Assembly (NCBI GenBank): GCA_050117315.1
Contig: JASFMY010000104.1
Coordinates: 1-25,687, forward strand
DNA length: 25,687 bases
Direction: 5' to 3'
Source of the DNA: JANQIV01 sp050117315
Lineage (GTDB): Bacteria; Bacteroidota; Ignavibacteria; Ignavibacteriales; Melioribacteraceae
In this document: positions 6,957 to 15,231 of the stretch, piece by piece
How positions within the stretch are numbered: position 1 is the stretch's first letter
Layout of the letters: each line of letters opens with the position of its first letter
Made by a program: the position numbers and the translations under genes
Notes under the pieces: generated by a model
Database searches by the model: none
The model's input: the letters and a program-made list of their open reading frames with translations, nothing else
What the model was told of the DNA's origin: nothing

Positions 6957-8150
6957 ATGGGACCTTTAGTACCTGAATTTGTAAGTAATGAATTCAATTT
7001 GATTGTGGCATTTTTTGTAGGAATAGGTTTTGGATATATTTTGGAACAAGCCGGTTTTTCTTCAACAAAAAAATTGGTCGGACTTTTTTACGGATATGAT
7101 TTTACAGTATTAAGAGTATTTTTCACTGCAGGTGTTACAGCTATGATTGGAGTAGTAATACTGGACCATTTCGGTTTGTTGAATCTTGATTTAATCTATG
7201 TCAATCCTACCTTTTTATGGTCTGCAATAGTAAGCGGACTAATTATGGGCGGGGGATTTATCATTGGGGGGTTTTGTCCCGGCACAAGTGTTTGTGCGGC
7301 AGCAGCCGGTAAATTTGATGCGATGGTTTTTATAGTAGGCTCTGTAATCGGGATTTTCGGGTTCACCGAATTTTACCCTTATCTAAAAGAATTATACTTG
7401 GCAGAGAATTGGGATGCCGTTAGAATCAATGAATTCTTCGGTTTATCGCAGGAGTTGTTTGCATTGATTCTAACTACCGTTGCTCTTCTTGCCTTTGCAT
7501 TTGTTAGGATAGTGGAAAACAAAGTTAACGGGATTTCAATTAAGGGTAATCCTTGGAATATAAAGGTGACATTCTCTTATGCTGTAATTCCTATAGTAGT
7601 TATCTTATTTTCTGCATTTACCCAAAGCAATGATGAAAGCATCCATGATGAAATAAATACCGCAATTAAAAATAATACCCGTCAATACGATACAATTTCA
7701 GCTGATGAACTACTAGCTAAATTAAACGAAAATAATGATAAATATAATTTAATTGATTTGAGATCGCCTGAAGAATATAAAGAATTTCATATACCTTTAG
7801 CGATAAATATACCGTTAAATGAAATAGAAGATTACCGATGGGGTAATTACTTTAACCAGCAATTCAAAGAAAATATTTTCTATTCCGATAAAATTGAAGA
7901 AGCAAAAAAGGCTTATCTGATTTCGGAATATTGGGGAGAGTCTCATAAAAAAATACTATCAATAAATATAGATACATACAAAAAATTGATTTCCGCAAGT
8001 TCTAAGAATATATCGGATAACAAGAAAAATAATTTTTCAGAATGGAGATACAATACCCATAATGAGTTAATTCAGAAAGAAAAATATTTATCAAAATTTT
8101 CAAATCCGGTTAAGAAAAAGGAAATAAAAATACAGGGCGGCTGCAGTTAA
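6957..8150 (+). CDS. YeeE/YedE C-terminal half fused to a cysteine-less rhodanese domain
   Basis: Residues 1-190 carry the second YeeE/YedE half with the motif GGGFIIGGFCPGTSVCAAAAGKFDAM (C107 and C113). A further membrane helix lies at about 204-222. Residues 245-350 are a rhodanese-like domain (ISADELLAKL, YNLIDLRSPEEYKEFHIPLAINIPLNEI). The active loop, normally with a cysteine after a VFYC-like strand, reads NIFYSDKIEEAKKAYLISEYWG, so the sulfur-accepting cysteine is missing. The protein ends in QGGCS, with a lone cysteine two residues from the end. I chose ATG 6957 over an upstream TTG at 6936 because an AAAGGA sequence lies about ten bases before it. A regulatory or sulfur-binding role of the dead rhodanese is possible. 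Confidence 0.5.
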   Translation: MGPLVPEFVSNEFNLIVAFFVGIGFGYILEQAGFSSTKKLVGLFYGYDFTVLRVFFTAGVTAMIGVVILDHFGLLNLDLIYVNPTFLWSAIVSGLIMGGGFIIGGFCPGTSVCAAAAGKFDAMVFIVGSVIGIFGFTEFYPYLKELYLAENWDAVRINEFFGLSQELFALILTTVALLAFAFVRIVENKVNGISIKGNPWNIKVTFSYAVIPIVVILFSAFTQSNDESIHDEINTAIKNNTRQYDTISADELLAKLNENNDKYNLIDLRSPEEYKEFHIPLAINIPLNEIEDYRWGNYFNQQFKENIFYSDKIEEAKKAYLISEYWGESHKKILSINIDTYKKLISASSKNISDNKKNNFSEWRYNTHNELIQKEKYLSKFSNPVKKKEIKIQGGCS

Positions 8151-8162
8151 AGTATGATTATT

Positions 8163-8190
8163 AAAAAAGGCTGTTGATTAAACAGCTTTT
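8163..8190. terminator. bidirectional hairpin between the cytochrome operon and marR
   Basis: AAAAAAGGCTGTT, a four-base loop and AACAGCTTTT form a stem with one bulged G, flanked by A and T runs on opposite sides. It lies between two convergent transcription units and could end both. Confidence 0.5.
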
Positions 8191-8217
8191 CTCATTTTCA
8201 ACCGTTTATACACTGAA

Positions 8218-8691
8218 TTATTTTTGACTGTCGGACCACTCCTTTAATGCAGCAATAACTTGTTTCATAGCTAAAATTACGTCATCTCTTTTATCCGGCT
8301 CAATTCTTTTCAAAATGTCTTTATGAATCTTAATGTGGTTTTTGTTTATGTTTTTTATGAAAGGTTCGCTTTTACTTGTCAAAGTTACAATAACATTTCT
8401 TTTATCTACTGGGTCAACTGATCTCGTGACAAACTTTTTGCTCTCTAAGGAAGTTAGTATATGTGTAATCCTTCCTGGAGTAATATTCATTTCGTGACAT
8501 AGGTCTTTAATAAACAACGACTTCTTGTAAGTGAATAGCCTGAGACATTTAAATTCAGCCGGGGTTAAATTAAATAATGAAGCAAATTGGTTTTCCTTTT
8601 CATAACATGTTTTTGCCATCTCGCAAGTCAGCACAGCCATTTTTTCTGCCAGCTCTGTAGAAGGCTGTTTGATTTCATCAGTTACAGACAT
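8218..8691 (-). CDS. MarR family transcriptional regulator
   Basis: The 157-residue protein has the MarR winged-helix layout: dimerisation helix at 13-42, recognition region LFIKDLCHEMNITPGRITHILTSLESKKFV (about 59-88), wing DPVDKRNVIVTLT, and C-terminal helices. Four cysteines (23, 30, 49, 65) include one in the DNA-binding helix pair, which would allow thiol-based sensing of sulfur or redox compounds. It is convergent with the cytochrome operon and divergent from galE. A perfect 15-bp palindrome lies 19 bases before its start, and its 13-bp core recurs before the operon, so autoregulation plus control of that operon is proposed. Confidence 0.5.
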   Translation of the reverse strand: MSVTDEIKQPSTELAEKMAVLTCEMAKTCYEKENQFASLFNLTPAEFKCLRLFTYKKSLFIKDLCHEMNITPGRITHILTSLESKKFVTRSVDPVDKRNVIVTLTSKSEPFIKNINKNHIKIHKDILKRIEPDKRDDVILAMKQVIAALKEWSDSQK

Positions 8692-8710
8692 AATAATACC
8701 TGCACATATT

Positions 8711-8725
8711 TTTTATAGTATAAAA
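8711..8725. promoter_or_regulatory. candidate MarR operator in the marR-galE intergenic region
   Basis: TTTTATAGTATAAAA is a perfect 15-bp palindrome around a central G. It is 19 bases upstream of the marR ATG and shares 14 bases with the sequence at 4163-4176. The same intergenic region must also hold the promoter of galE, so galE could be affected too. Confidence 0.5.
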
Positions 8726-8816
8726 TAATATTTCCAAATAAGATATACAAGTATTTGACAAAATTAAGTAATTTTAGTTGAAATTTGTTTACTTTGTAAA
8801 ACAAAAAAATTCTTTT

Positions 8817-9785
8817 ATGATTTTAGTTACAGGCGGTGCAGGTTACATAGGATCTCATTTTGTTAGAGAAGCATTAAAGAGCAAAAGAGAACTAGTCGTA
8901 TTTGATAATCTTTCGAGAGGAAACAAAGAATCAATATCAAAGAATGTTCCTTTTGAAAATGTAGATATACAGGATTTTACTTTACTAAAGTCAGCAGTTG
9001 CAAAGTATGATATAAAATCAGTCGTTCATTTTGCAGCTTTTGCATATGTTGGTGAATCTGTACAGAAACCGGATTTGTATTACCGGAATAATGTAGCCGG
9101 GAGCTTAAACTTAATTAGAGCTGCTGTTGAAATGAAAATCGAAAATTTTGTTTTTTCGTCAACTTGTTCATTATATGGTAACCCTGAAAAAATACCGATT
9201 GACGAAAATACCCAGCCGGATCTAATTAATCCTTATGCAAAGTCAAAATTTATGGTTGAGAATATTCTTAAAGATATGTCAAAAGCATATGGAATTAAAT
9301 ATGCTTCACTGAGATATTTTAATGCTGCGGGAGATGATTCCGAGGGAGAAATTGGTGAAAGCCATGATCCAGAAACACATTTAATTCCCATTGTTGTAGA
9401 GACTGCTCTGGGCAAAAGAGAAAAAGTACTTGTGTTTGGTGATGATTACAATACTCACGACGGAACATGCATTAGGGATTACATTCACGTTAATGATTTA
9501 GCCGACGCCCATATAAAAGCCCTTGATTATATTGCAGATAATGATTCAATAATTGTAAATTTGGGAACCGGAAATGGAAATTCAATATTGGAAGTAATAA
9601 AAAAAGCAGAAGAAGTTTCCGGCTGTAAAGTAAACTATGAAATTTCAAAAAGGCGTGAAGGTGATCCTGCAATATTGGTTGCAGACAATAAAAAAGCGTT
9701 TGAAACTTTGGGTTGGCAACCAAAATATAGCCTTGATAAAATAATTGAATCAGCATATAAATGGCACAAAAATCCAAAATATTGA
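8817..9785 (+). CDS. galE: UDP-glucose 4-epimerase
   Basis: GalE interconverts UDP-glucose and UDP-galactose with bound NAD. The Rossmann motif TGGAGYIGSH is at residues 5-14, and the catalytic Ser/Tyr/Lys set appears as SSTCSLYG and NPYAKSK. The substrate region LRYFNAAGDDSEGEIGE and the C-terminal VNLGTGNGNSILEVI are typical. I start at ATG 8817; an upstream TTG at 8778 would place residues before the nucleotide-binding strand, where the family has none. Length (322) is slightly below the E. coli enzyme. It leads an operon with rfbC and ugd, eight bases apart, pointing to production of sugar nucleotides for surface polysaccharide. Confidence 0.5.
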   Translation: MILVTGGAGYIGSHFVREALKSKRELVVFDNLSRGNKESISKNVPFENVDIQDFTLLKSAVAKYDIKSVVHFAAFAYVGESVQKPDLYYRNNVAGSLNLIRAAVEMKIENFVFSSTCSLYGNPEKIPIDENTQPDLINPYAKSKFMVENILKDMSKAYGIKYASLRYFNAAGDDSEGEIGESHDPETHLIPIVVETALGKREKVLVFGDDYNTHDGTCIRDYIHVNDLADAHIKALDYIADNDSIIVNLGTGNGNSILEVIKKAEEVSGCKVNYEISKRREGDPAILVADNKKAFETLGWQPKYSLDKIIESAYKWHKNPKY

Positions 9786-9793
9786 GGACTTAA

Positions 9794-10360
9794 TTGAAAG
9801 TTACAAAAACACCTATTGAAGGATTATTAGTTATTGAACCGCAGGTTTTTGAAGATTCCAGAGGATTTTTCTTCGAATTTTTCAATAAAAAAAAATATGA
9901 AAAAATTGGTATCACTAAAAATTTTGTACAGGATAATTTATCAAAATCCTCCCACGGAACAATACGAGGATTACATTACCAGGTTGGAGATTTTGCTCAG
10001 GGTAAATTGTGTTCAGTTTTAAAGGGCAGAGTCCTTGACGTTGCCGTGGATATTAGGTTTGGCTCTCCAACATTCGGGATGTATTATTATCTTGAACTAT
10101 CTGACAAAAATAGAAAACAATTTTGGTTACCCCAGGGATTTGCTCACGGGTTTTCAGTCCTTTCGGATGAAGTAATATTTATGTATAAGTGTACTGCATT
10201 TTATAACAAAGAAAGCGAGAGAGCAATAATATATAACGATGAGCAACTAAATATAAACTGGCTGGTTGAAAATCCTATTGTCTCGGATAAGGATAAAGCG
10301 GCAAAAAATTTTAATCAAATAGAAAAAGACTTCATTTATAACAATGATTTGGAGGAATAA
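9794..10360 (+). CDS. rfbC: dTDP-4-dehydrorhamnose 3,5-epimerase
   Basis: RfbC (RmlC) epimerises dTDP-4-keto-6-deoxyglucose on the way to dTDP-L-rhamnose. The cupin core is intact: FxDSRGFFFEFF, the catalytic histidine in TIRGLHYQ, LDVAVDIRFGSPTFG, WLPQGFAHGFSVLS and the active tyrosine region FMYKCTAFYNKESERA. The usual CTDYY and ERG are CTAFY and ERA here, a mild departure. Translation begins at TTG 9794; GAGGA at 9785-9789, overlapping the galE stop, supports this start. The 188-residue length is normal. The matching reductase rfbD lies 9 kb away on the other strand; rfbA and rfbB are not in the window. Confidence 0.5.
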   Translation: MKVTKTPIEGLLVIEPQVFEDSRGFFFEFFNKKKYEKIGITKNFVQDNLSKSSHGTIRGLHYQVGDFAQGKLCSVLKGRVLDVAVDIRFGSPTFGMYYYLELSDKNRKQFWLPQGFAHGFSVLSDEVIFMYKCTAFYNKESERAIIYNDEQLNINWLVENPIVSDKDKAAKNFNQIEKDFIYNNDLEE

Positions 10361-11685
10361 TGAATTTAGCAGTAATTGGAACTGGTTATGTTGGATTAGT
10401 ATCCGGTACATGCTTTGCTGAAATGGGAAATAAAGTTATTTGTGTTGATAATAATCCCGATAAATTAAAAAAATTACGAGACGCCGAAATTCCGATTTAT
10501 GAACCCGGCTTGGATATTTTGTTTTATAGAAACATTGCCAAAAATAGGCTTAATTTTACCGATGACATAAAACAAGCTGTACTTAGTTCTGAAGTTATAT
10601 TTTTATGTTTGCCTACTCCGCAAGATGAAGACGGCTCGGCAGATTTGAAATACGTCTTTGCAGTTGCTGAAGATATCGGGAAAATATTAAAAGAGTCCGG
10701 TGATCAAGACTTTAAAGTTATTGTTAATAAAAGCACTGTCCCGGTAGGTACATGTAAATCTGTAACTGAAGTTCTAGCAAAATATGAATTGAAAAATTTC
10801 GAAATTGTTTCCAATCCCGAATTTTTAAGAGAAGGTTTTGCAGTGGATGATTTTATGAAACCCGACAGGATTGTTGTTGGTGCTAAAACCAAAAAAGTAA
10901 TGGAAAAGATGGTTTCTCTATATGAGCCTTTCGTAAGGCAGGGCAATCCTATAATTCAAATGGATCCTGAAAGTTCGGAGGTTACAAAATATGCTGCAAA
11001 CTCATATTTGGCAATGCGAATTACGTACATGAACGAACTTGCAAACTTCTGCGAGAAAGTAGGCGCAAATGTTGACCTTGTAAGAAAAGGAATGAGTACG
11101 GATAACAGAATAGGTAAAAGATTTCTATTCCCCGGTATTGGTTATGGTGGCTCGTGTTTTCCCAAAGATGTAAATGCTTTAATAAAAACTTCTAAGGAAA
11201 ATGATTCTGAAATGACACTCTTAACAAGAGTGGATCAAATAAACAAGAACCAAAAATTAGTTCTTGTAGATAAAGTTTTGAAATTTTATAACAACGATAT
11301 AAAAGGGAGACTTTTTGCCGTTTGGGGACTTTCATTTAAACCAAACACGGACGATATGCGTGAAGCGCCTTCGGTAGTAATAATAGAAGAACTGCTGAAG
11401 CATGGCGCAAAAGTCAAAGCTTACGATCCCGAAGCAACCGAGAATGCAAAATTTTATCTGCAGGATAGAATTGAATATGTAGATGAGCAATATAAAGCAA
11501 TTCCCGGTGCCGATGCTCTTTTAATATTTACAGAGTGGAATGAATTCAGAAAACCTGAGTTTGATAAAATCAGCAGCGAGCTTAAAGAAAAAGTAATTTT
11601 TGACGGAAGAAATATTTACGATCCCGAAGACATGCAAGAAGTAGGGTTCAAGTATATAAGCATCGGAAGGCAGTCGGTAGAATAG
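10360..11685 (+). CDS. ugd: UDP-glucose 6-dehydrogenase
   Basis: The enzyme oxidises UDP-glucose twice to UDP-glucuronate using NAD. The N-terminal motif GTGYVGLVSGTCFAEMG, KSTVPVGT, NPEFLREG, the catalytic cysteine in GYGGSCFPKDV, and the C-terminal WGLSFKPNTDDMREAPS are all present. The length of 441 residues is standard. The start overlaps the rfbC stop by one base (TAATG), with GGAGG five bases before the ATG, so coupled translation is expected. Together with GalE and RfbC it supplies uronic acid and other activated sugars for envelope glycans. Confidence 0.5.
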   Translation: MNLAVIGTGYVGLVSGTCFAEMGNKVICVDNNPDKLKKLRDAEIPIYEPGLDILFYRNIAKNRLNFTDDIKQAVLSSEVIFLCLPTPQDEDGSADLKYVFAVAEDIGKILKESGDQDFKVIVNKSTVPVGTCKSVTEVLAKYELKNFEIVSNPEFLREGFAVDDFMKPDRIVVGAKTKKVMEKMVSLYEPFVRQGNPIIQMDPESSEVTKYAANSYLAMRITYMNELANFCEKVGANVDLVRKGMSTDNRIGKRFLFPGIGYGGSCFPKDVNALIKTSKENDSEMTLLTRVDQINKNQKLVLVDKVLKFYNNDIKGRLFAVWGLSFKPNTDDMREAPSVVIIEELLKHGAKVKAYDPEATENAKFYLQDRIEYVDEQYKAIPGADALLIFTEWNEFRKPEFDKISSELKEKVIFDGRNIYDPEDMQEVGFKYISIGRQSVE

Positions 11686-11750
11686 AAACTGTAGCTTATA
11701 AAAAATATCCTTCATGCAATAGAGAATAACAATTGACATTCCTGAGTCAA

Positions 11751-11775
11751 AAGCCACCACCAGAGGTGGTGGCTT
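11751..11775. repeat. perfect 11-bp hairpin, terminal structure of IS200/IS605 remnant
   Basis: AAGCCACCACC, loop AGA and GGTGGTGGCTT form an 11-bp stem. It lies just past the 3' end of a decayed TnpA gene, where single-strand transposons keep a subterminal hairpin. Being 66 bases after the ugd stop, it may now also end ugd transcription. Confidence 0.5.
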
Positions 11776-11812
11776 GTATAAATGTCCTAGAAGGTACCCT
11801 GTTGTATTGTTT

Positions 11813-12236
11813 TTATAATTCTAATTGTTCATTTGTTCTATCATTCTTCTCTTGCCATTTTACATATTTTCTGATTTTTTTTCATCTAAGCCCACTGTAC
11901 TTACGCAATAGCCTCTTGTCCACATATCTCTTCCCCAATATTTTTTCCCTAGCTTTTCATATCTCTGAAATAGATTGATTGATATCTTTCCCTTCAAAAA
12001 TCCCATCATTGATCATATTGAATATTTTGGTGGAATCGACACATCTATATCAATATGATCCTTTTCTATATTCATTTCCAATATCTCTACCATATCTTTT
12101 TCTCTGTATAGTTGTTATAATTTTTGCCTTGTGTATTCTGCTATATCTCCTTCAAATATTCTGTATCGGTATTTCCGGCTACTATATGATACTTGCATTC
12201 ATATAATGTGTGTGTTAATCTTCTAAAGCCACTCAT
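11813..12236 (-). pseudogene. tnpA: IS200-type TnpA transposase (Y1 HUH), inactivated
   Basis: On the minus strand from ATG 12236 the sequence reads MSGFRRLTHTLYECKYHIV, then in another frame RYRIFEGDIAEYTRQ, QLYREKDMVEILEMNIEKDHI, SIPPKYSI, MMGFLKGKISINLFQRYEKLGKKYWG, MWTRGYCVSTVGLDE and, after a further shift, KIRKYVKWQEKN. This is the IS200 TnpA fold. There are at least two frameshifts and two stop codons. The HUH motif, normally DHIH, reads DHID, and the catalytic tyrosine is in RKYVKWQ. The original length of about 140 codons is kept. Activity is excluded. Confidence 0.5.
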
Positions 12237-12364
12237 TTTTACCTTCCGTTTGCGGATACCTTCTAGACAGGAGGTTTATTATATCTATTTCTTATTTCTT
12301 TTCAAACGGTCAAATCATTTGGGCTGACCTCTACCTTAGGTGGTGGTTTTCGTTTTTCAACAAA

Positions 12365-12454
12365 ATGCAATTAGCAATCAAAGAATGTAACGAGTTAATT
12401 GCTATTTTTGTAAAGAGCGTGGAAACAGCCCAAAAGAATATCGATAAAAAATAA
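12365..12454 (+). pseudogene. C-terminal fragment of a four-helix-bundle (23S rRNA intervening-sequence-type) protein
   Basis: The 29-codon frame MQLAIKECNELIAIFVKSVETAQKN matches the last helix of the small four-helix-bundle proteins related to those encoded in 23S rRNA intervening sequences. The frame stays open for at least four codons upstream towards the IS200 end (FFNK), so insertion or deletion associated with the element probably removed the remainder. Too short to be functional. Confidence 0.5.
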
Positions 12455-12714
12455 TCATAAATTTCAAATCGTTGATCGATGTTCTTAAATCAATCTTTAT
12501 AAAATCTATGAATAGGAGGATGATTGACAACTTCAAAGTTTTTTTGATTTTTAGTTTTGACAATGGATAATAAAACCAACTCCTAACATATTTTCGACGA
12601 TGAAGAGAACGAAGGCAGTTTATAAAAATCTTTTTTATTCGGCTTCTATTTCTTTGCTTGGGTGAACCTGCAGGGTGTCAAAGGTGCACCTAATTTATTC
12701 GATTCAATATTATT
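12455..12714. other. intergenic region without a recognisable gene
   Basis: No supported coding sequence. A perfect 10-bp palindrome AGGTGCACCT lies at 12682-12691, just past the 3' end of the convergent coiled hypothetical gene. Its role is unknown. Confidence 0.5.
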
Positions 12715-13422
12715 TTATTCTTTTGAATCGGGTTTAATCCCGTGATTCTTCAAAAAGTCTTCATACTTTTCCGTAATAGAATTTTTAAGTTTTTCCAGTT
12801 CTTCTTTAAATTTATCAAGGAATACGTCACCGCCATGCCGGAAAAAATAATCGGCATAAAGCTCCAAATATTTTATTGATTGTGATGAAATAATACGAAA
12901 AGAGATATCGGAATTTTGGTCTAAATTATTAAGCTTGATTTCCTCATCGGGCCTTATTACGCTTTCTTCATCTAGCACTGAATAGTTATCAAAATTTTTA
13001 TTTAATTCTTTGTGAGCTGACCAAGCTTTTGCCAGTTGAAAAAGAGAATTTAATATATTCTTTACATCATATTCCTTTTGCGATTTATAATTTTCTACAG
13101 CATCTTCTTTAATTAGTTCTTCAGACTCAATTTTTAGTTTTTCCAGCAACTCCAACAAATCAATTTCTTTCTTAGTCTTATTTGCTATTTCTTTGAATTT
13201 AAGATGAACCTGCTCATCAAAAATAATATCGCAATCCCCCTTAATCTTATTTTCTACCAGCAGATTAATTATCTTTTCCTTCTCTTCCGGGTATTTCCTA
13301 TTCAAGTATTCGCTTGTGTATGTAAATTCATTCTCGCATTCGTTCGGGTTATCAATAAGGCTTATTAGATAAGACTTAAGTTTAAGCAAGGTAAAGAAGA
13401 GATCATTGTTTGTGAGTGACAT
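12715..13422 (-). CDS. hypothetical cytoplasmic protein, charged and helical
   Basis: I do not recognise a family. The 235-residue protein has no signal peptide or membrane segment. It is rich in E, K, L and N, with likely coiled or helical stretches at 84-150 (LLELLEKLKIESEELIKED) and 203-228 (FLDKFKEELEKLKNSITEKYEDFL). Between them lies a segment with acidic and hydrophobic patches. Start at ATG 13422 (MSLTNNDLFF). It stands alone between a decayed IS element and a secreted-protein gene transcribed in the same direction about 120 bases upstream. Function open. Confidence 0.5.
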   Translation of the reverse strand: MSLTNNDLFFTLLKLKSYLISLIDNPNECENEFTYTSEYLNRKYPEEKEKIINLLVENKIKGDCDIIFDEQVHLKFKEIANKTKKEIDLLELLEKLKIESEELIKEDAVENYKSQKEYDVKNILNSLFQLAKAWSAHKELNKNFDNYSVLDEESVIRPDEEIKLNNLDQNSDISFRIISSQSIKYLELYADYFFRHGGDVFLDKFKEELEKLKNSITEKYEDFLKNHGIKPDSKE

Positions 13423-13545
13423 AGTTACCTATTAAATTTGGTACAAAATAAGATTAATGAAAAACTTTAACAAATTTTAGCAATCAAAAAAGGGAGATTA
13501 CCAAACCTGTCTTTTTAAATCCCCAGTCTTATATTTTTATTGAAC

Positions 13546-15000
13546 CTATTTTAGCAACAACATTTTCTTTGTTTGAACAAATCTTCCGGTGGTTAATTTA
13601 TAAAAATAAATTCCACTGCTTAATTGAGATGCATTAAATGGTGCATTATAATTTCCTGCTGTCATGAATTCATTGAAAAGTACTTCAATTGTTTCTCCCA
13701 ATACGTTAAATATCTCCAGTTTAATATCACCCGATTTGGGGATTGAAAATTCAATAACTGTTGAAGGATTAAACGGGTTTGGATAGTTTTGATACAAAAC
13801 AAATTCTTTTGGTAATTCATCATTTTTTTCTACTGAAGTTATTACAGAAGTATCAGGCCAAATTAGTTGATTATTTATAAACGCTCCTACTAAACCACTC
13901 CAAGTGAATTCACCGGTTGTTCCTACCAAGCCAAGACCTTCTTTATAAAAAGAATGTGCATTGAAAAAATCCGGTATCAAAACAAATTCAAGTTCTTCCT
14001 TTTTATCAAACAGTAACCATGGGTCACCAGAATTATCAATATGAAACGTATCACCAATACATTTGCTAAATCTTAAACTTTGCTTTGCTATACCATTTTT
14101 CCATGAGTACAATATCCCGTTTGAATCCAATCTTTCAACAGATGATCTTCCTTCTTCTAATATATTTAAATAACTTCTCTGGAAATTTTTTATAAAATAT
14201 TTTTCATCAAGAATTAAGGTGTCCTTAATTATTTTTATTCTTGATTTTTCTATAATTGATACACCATAATGTTCATATTTCCAAACATTACCCACATGCA
14301 AAGGATAAAATAAACTCCAATTAACTTTCTGTCTATCAGAAGCAATCAACTCACCATATTCAACACTGTCGATTATTGCTCCCCAAAACTCCCATTCAGG
14401 AAAGTTAGAATAACCATCAGGTGTTCCCGAAAAAAAAGTCAGCCCAAACTTTTCAGTAACTTTTGCTATTTGTTTTTCCAAGCCGTCTTGATCAATTAGA
14501 TGGAAATCTATTGCTTTTAATGTATCTCCAAAAGCAATCACATTATATCTATTAACAAGTTTCCATCTATGGTTTTCATACCTTGATTCATAGGTTTCGT
14601 CAATTTCCAAACCAAAATTAAACAACATATATTCATTTCCATCAATATATTCATAAACATTTCCTAGTGAATCTTTTCTATGAAAAAAATATTCAACAGG
14701 AATATTGGAGGAATTTGCACAAGAACAGAACTTAATTACTTTGTATATTTTTCCATTATTCATTACTGTATCTTTTACTACTTCTTTGAGAAACGAATAC
14801 CTTGTTCTTATATCTCCTATCAAAATATCATCATTATTTACTAAATACTCCCAAAGATCTGCGTCATTTAATGGATAGAAATTTTTTTCTTCATTAAGAA
14901 TATTGTTACTAGATTTTTCCAAGACTACAAAATTTGGTTTCAAGTTTTGACTGAAAATTGTTGATAAGATAAAGAGCAGACAAATTATTTGGTATTTCAT
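13546..15000 (-). CDS. secreted protein with type IX secretion C-terminal sorting domain
   Basis: The N-terminus MKYQIICLLFILSTIFSQ is a Sec signal peptide. The body (about 20-385) is of unknown function, with repeated WxY/YExY and DTL/DSL strand-like motifs, suggesting beta-rich structure. The last 80 residues are a type A sorting domain of the type IX secretion system: LYQNYPNPFNPSTVIEFSIP, then LEIFNVLGE, AGNYNAPFNASQLSSGIYFYKL and a basic tail QTKKMLLLK. Such proteins cross the outer membrane through the T9SS and are released or attached to the cell surface. The sorting-domain call is very secure; no enzymatic motif was recognised. No T9SS machinery gene is in the window. Confidence 0.5.
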   Translation of the reverse strand: MKYQIICLLFILSTIFSQNLKPNFVVLEKSSNNILNEEKNFYPLNDADLWEYLVNNDDILIGDIRTRYSFLKEVVKDTVMNNGKIYKVIKFCSCANSSNIPVEYFFHRKDSLGNVYEYIDGNEYMLFNFGLEIDETYESRYENHRWKLVNRYNVIAFGDTLKAIDFHLIDQDGLEKQIAKVTEKFGLTFFSGTPDGYSNFPEWEFWGAIIDSVEYGELIASDRQKVNWSLFYPLHVGNVWKYEHYGVSIIEKSRIKIIKDTLILDEKYFIKNFQRSYLNILEEGRSSVERLDSNGILYSWKNGIAKQSLRFSKCIGDTFHIDNSGDPWLLFDKKEELEFVLIPDFFNAHSFYKEGLGLVGTTGEFTWSGLVGAFINNQLIWPDTSVITSVEKNDELPKEFVLYQNYPNPFNPSTVIEFSIPKSGDIKLEIFNVLGETIEVLFNEFMTAGNYNAPFNASQLSSGIYFYKLTTGRFVQTKKMLLLK

Positions 15001-15162
15001 TGTAACTTTCTAATTGTCTATGAAATATTGAATTAATTATCAAAATTAGTACCAGTAAAAACCAATGTATCTTTTTAAAAAATAAGGTAATTAAACTTTT
15101 GATGGGAAAATTCTGCACAACTGAGAAATATTTGCACAAGTAGAATTGTTTGTTGCTTCATG

Positions 15163-15194
15163 AATAATAAAAAAAACAGCATTAAAAATAATGC
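15163..15194 (-). terminator. terminator of the repeat-protein gene
   Basis: Read on the minus strand, GCATT, a six-base loop and AATGC are followed by TG and a run of eight Ts. It lies about 40 bases after the stop codon of the repeat protein. Confidence 0.5.
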
Positions 15195-15231
15195 CGGGTT
15201 TCAATTCGGAAACTTATGAGATTAAAAAGCT

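Larger units (their letters stand above)
11751..12350 (-). mobile_element. degenerate IS200/IS605-family insertion element
   Basis: The element consists of a decayed TnpA gene on the minus strand, a perfect hairpin at its 3' end (11751-11775) and a decayed related hairpin at its 5' end (CCTCTACC/GGTGGTGG around 12330-12347). A 10-bp inverted pair (CTAGAAGGTA at 11787, TACCTTCTAG at 12257) lies between the hairpins and the gene. No target duplication is expected for this family. Exact cleavage sites cannot be fixed here. Confidence 0.5.

Noticed and set aside
11733..12206. Two plus-strand reading frames of 75-81 codons
   Set aside because: They are antisense to the decayed IS200 transposase, whose protein motifs read clearly on the minus strand.
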